From the NCBI GenBank assembly GCA_016839845.1, contig JAEOTL010000224.1, forward strand, positions 1 through 17,744: a stretch of DNA of 17,744 nt, read 5' to 3'. This stretch comes from Promethearchaeota archaeon. Lineage in GTDB: Archaea > Asgardarchaeota > Lokiarchaeia > Sigynarchaeales > SOKP01. Positions 15,762 through 17,744 of this stretch are shown here, piece by piece. Numbering within the stretch: position 1 is the stretch's first letter; the number at the start of each line of letters is the position of its first letter. The translations under genes were made by a program, and so were the position numbers. Below the pieces are notes generated by a model. That model was given only the letters and a program-made list of their open reading frames with translations. It had not been told where the DNA came from and ran no database searches.

Positions 15762-16685
15762 TTAGATAAGTTTAGTTAGTTCAATAAACTTCTTTTGAAT
15801 TGCTGTTTTTATCTTAGGGTCAATTCTATTGAAAGAGTTTGTTGAAAAGTTAATTTTACTGCCCTCTTTTAAATGAAAGGTACAGATAGGTCCATCCATT
15901 TCTTCAATGGAGTAACTTCCATCATTCTTCTTTGAAATCCAAATATCATCAAAATGATCAAGTATTGCACCGAAAACGAATGACACTTTAGCACTTGTGG
16001 TTAAGCTTGATTTTGAAACTTGGATAGAAGGAGTTGCTGTCTTTTCCGGTGCATCTTTTATAGAAGGTAAAGGCCCTACATCTTCATATTCCGACCCTGT
16101 TTCTACAGGTTTATTTGCCTCTATGGGTTCCACTGGTTGCATTGGTTTTGGTTCAGAGGGTACAGTCTTTATTGGTTTTGGTACATAAGTTACAGGCTGT
16201 AATGGTTTTGACACAGAAGATACAGGTTCTGGTTTGATTTCAGCTTTCGAGTCAACTATTACTTTTTGCTCCTCTTTTACAGTCGGTGTAGTAGGTAATG
16301 GAGCCACAGCCCCCTCTTGAAATGTTATTATGAAATTGTTCAGTTCTGTAAATTTCTGATCCAAAAGACTTTGAAGATCATTATTTAGGTCTGTGTCTTC
16401 CGGAACTTTTCCTACCTTTCTAGCATCGATTTCCTTTATAATTTTGATGTCCCGACCTATTATACTTTTTCCTACTGTATATCCGTGCCCTTTAAGTGAT
16501 TCAGCTTGTCTTAATGCAGTTCTTCTAGCAACTAATCCCTGTTGTACCCCATGCCATAAGAATAACGATTCAGAACCTTCATCTAATACGATTATGGAAA
16601 TATCTGGTAAGAAATTATCTTTACTCCATTTAATTGCTTCTATTTCTCCCCCAGGTTTTACATTGAACATGAGCGCTAGATTCAT
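15762..16685 (-). CDS. Gelsolin-like domain protein with proline-rich linker
   Basis: A 307-residue protein. Residues 1 to about 85 resemble one gelsolin/ADF-type repeat: FNVKPGG..., then IIVLDEGSESLFLWHG (31-46), then the helix ARRTALRQAESL, matching the family pattern of an Asp-Gly turn, a [IV]-x-x-W-x-G strand and an E/R-x-x-A-L helix. Residues about 125-225 are a low-complexity proline-rich linker (KPEPV, PKPI, EPKPMQPVEP). Residues about 230-307 form a small C-terminal domain of unknown type. Gelsolin-like proteins that act on actin are known from Asgard archaea, so actin regulation is a reasonable inference. GGAG at 16700-16697 lies 11 nt before the ATG. No experimental role can be read from sequence. 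Confidence 0.65.
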   Translation of the reverse strand: MNLALMFNVKPGGEIEAIKWSKDNFLPDISIIVLDEGSESLFLWHGVQQGLVARRTALRQAESLKGHGYTVGKSIIGRDIKIIKEIDARKVGKVPEDTDLNNDLQSLLDQKFTELNNFIITFQEGAVAPLPTTPTVKEEQKVIVDSKAEIKPEPVSSVSKPLQPVTYVPKPIKTVPSEPKPMQPVEPIEANKPVETGSEYEDVGPLPSIKDAPEKTATPSIQVSKSSLTTSAKVSFVFGAILDHFDDIWISKKNDGSYSIEEMDGPICTFHLKEGSKINFSTNSFNRIDPKIKTAIQKKFIELTKLI

Positions 16686-16923
16686 ATTAAAACTTACTCC
16701 AATTACTTGAATTTATATCAATTAATCAAGATATATTTGCTATAAATAAAATAGTTTTCATAAATAAAAAATTAAGTTTTCAAGATGAGTCTTTTAAATT
16801 GACGAAGAATTAATCATTATCAGAGATATATTTTTCATTCTGATGAGGATATGTAACTTTGTAATTACACTATCATGCTTTAAATGATTAAATTATTAAA
16901 TCTACATTGTTTATTGATTTTAA
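16686..16923. other. Divergent intergenic region, no gene seen
   Basis: A 238-bp AT-rich stretch between the divergent gelsolin-like and hisG genes, presumably holding both promoters. I see no tRNA-like fold, convincing hairpin or small ORF with a start signal. TTTAAATG near 16880 and TTATTAAA near 16893 are TATA-like, but are unremarkable in DNA of this composition. Confidence 0.4.
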
Positions 16924-17744
16924 ATGAACGAAAAAGTGTTAAAGCTAACAATTCCTAAAGGGAGCTTACAAGATGAAGTGGCAGACTTTTTTGAAAGAGC
17001 TGGCCTAAAGTTAAAATTCACTTCACGAAGAGATTATCGTCCTTCCGTAGGTGATCCTGAAATTTACGTTAAATTATTACGACCACAGGAGATACCCAAT
17101 TATCTTATAGGAGAAAATGGATTTGATCTCGGAATATCTGGAATTGATTGGGTAAAGGAAACTAAAGCAGACGTTGAAATTTTAACAGATTTGGAGATTG
17201 GAGGTGTTTCAATTGTTCTTTGCGTCCCTAATGAATGGGATGGGATAAACACTTTAGATGATATCCTTCAAAAATTTTCTGATAAACAGAGGATTTTAAG
17301 ACTCTCAACAGAGTATTTAACCTTATCGATGAATTATTTAAGTGAAAATGATACTTATCGGAACATTTATGGTGATAAACCTCCATTAGTGATAACACCA
17401 TGGAAGACATGGGGTGAAAACGATAAAGTAAAAATATATCTGTCATTTGGGGCAACAGAGGCAAAACCACCTGAGGAAGTAGATGTAATTATTGATAATA
17501 CTTCAACTGGGACAACACTGAAAGCAAATAATTTAAAAGTAGTAGAAACACTTGATATATCCACTGCGGTTTTAATTGCTAATAAAATTTCTTTGCGAGA
17601 TGAATGGAAAAAAGAAAAAATAAAAGACATCCTTGTACTCCTAAAAGGTGTTATTGAAGCAGAAAAAAAGCTTCACATTTTTATGAATGTTAAAGAGGAG
17701 CATATAGATAAAATTTTAACAGAACTCCCTGCTTTAAAACGTCC
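16924..17744 (+). CDS. hisG: ATP phosphoribosyltransferase (long form), cut by window edge
   Basis: The first 273 codons of HisG, which joins ATP and PRPP in the first committed step of histidine synthesis. IPKGSL (10-15) begins the first lobe; GFDLGISGIDW lies in the substrate cleft. The PRPP-binding loop is IIDNTSTGTTL with D191, T195 and G196. The frame is open to the window end and already extends past the roughly 210-residue short form, so this is the long form with its own C-terminal ACT-like regulatory domain (from about residue 215) and should not need HisZ. The start is the first ATG after an in-frame TAA at 16921. There is no Shine-Dalgarno, so the message may be leaderless. No other his pathway gene is in the window. 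Confidence 0.93.
   Translation, partial: MNEKVLKLTIPKGSLQDEVADFFERAGLKLKFTSRRDYRPSVGDPEIYVKLLRPQEIPNYLIGENGFDLGISGIDWVKETKADVEILTDLEIGGVSIVLCVPNEWDGINTLDDILQKFSDKQRILRLSTEYLTLSMNYLSENDTYRNIYGDKPPLVITPWKTWGENDKVKIYLSFGATEAKPPEEVDVIIDNTSTGTTLKANNLKVVETLDISTAVLIANKISLRDEWKKEKIKDILVLLKGVIEAEKKLHIFMNVKEEHIDKILTELPALKR

Noticed and set aside
16120..16240. Repetitive DNA within the gelsolin-like gene as a CRISPR or tandem-repeat locus
   Set aside because: The similarity between units comes from the coded KP/EP-rich linker; units are irregular in length and sequence.

Overview
The window is AT-rich archaeal DNA, most likely from an Asgard archaeon of the Lokiarchaeota kind. The archaeal evidence is an AMP phosphorylase, an archaeal-type ATP-dependent DNA ligase, HdrA/VhuD electron-transfer proteins, Shine-Dalgarno sites mixed with genes that lack them, and a tRNA-type (bulge-helix-bulge) intron. 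The Asgard evidence is a gelsolin-like protein, HEAT/LRR proteins, a TPR plus beta-sandwich protein, and a selenoprotein operon followed by a eukaryote-like SECIS hairpin. The taxonomic call is an inference.

Layout, left to right. (1) 1-968, minus strand: a cobalamin-binding corrinoid protein followed by the start of a homocysteine S-methyltransferase that runs off the window. (2) 1143-3483, plus: histidyl-tRNA synthetase and orotidine-5'-phosphate decarboxylase, meeting a small minus-strand membrane protein tail to tail. (3) 4072-6541, plus: hdrA-vhuD, a two-gene selenoprotein operon. Plain ORF calling breaks it, because hdrA carries three in-frame UGA codons and vhuD two, all at positions where the families normally use cysteine. 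A hairpin with SECIS features lies just after vhuD. (4) 6736-9186: a TPR/beta-sandwich protein facing a minus-strand M24 aminopeptidase. (5) 9371-10939, plus: AMP phosphorylase, split inside its phosphate-binding motif by a 30-nt insert carrying a UAG. The insert folds as a bulge-helix-bulge intron, and removing it restores the motif exactly. (6) 10969-13888, plus: two tandem paralogous HEAT-LRR proteins. (7) 13905-16685, minus: ATP-dependent DNA ligase and a gelsolin-like protein with a proline-rich linker. (8) 16924 to the end, plus: the first 273 codons of long-form hisG.

The two strongest observations both concern decoding: UGA recoding to selenocysteine in an Hdr electron-transfer pair, and a protein-coding intron of the tRNA-splicing type in a nucleotide-salvage enzyme. 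UGA also ends ordinary genes here (the corrinoid protein and the first LRR protein) and UGG encodes tryptophan throughout, so UGA is not globally reassigned. No intergenic gap exceeds about 240 bases. No rRNA, tRNA, CRISPR array or insertion sequence was recognised.
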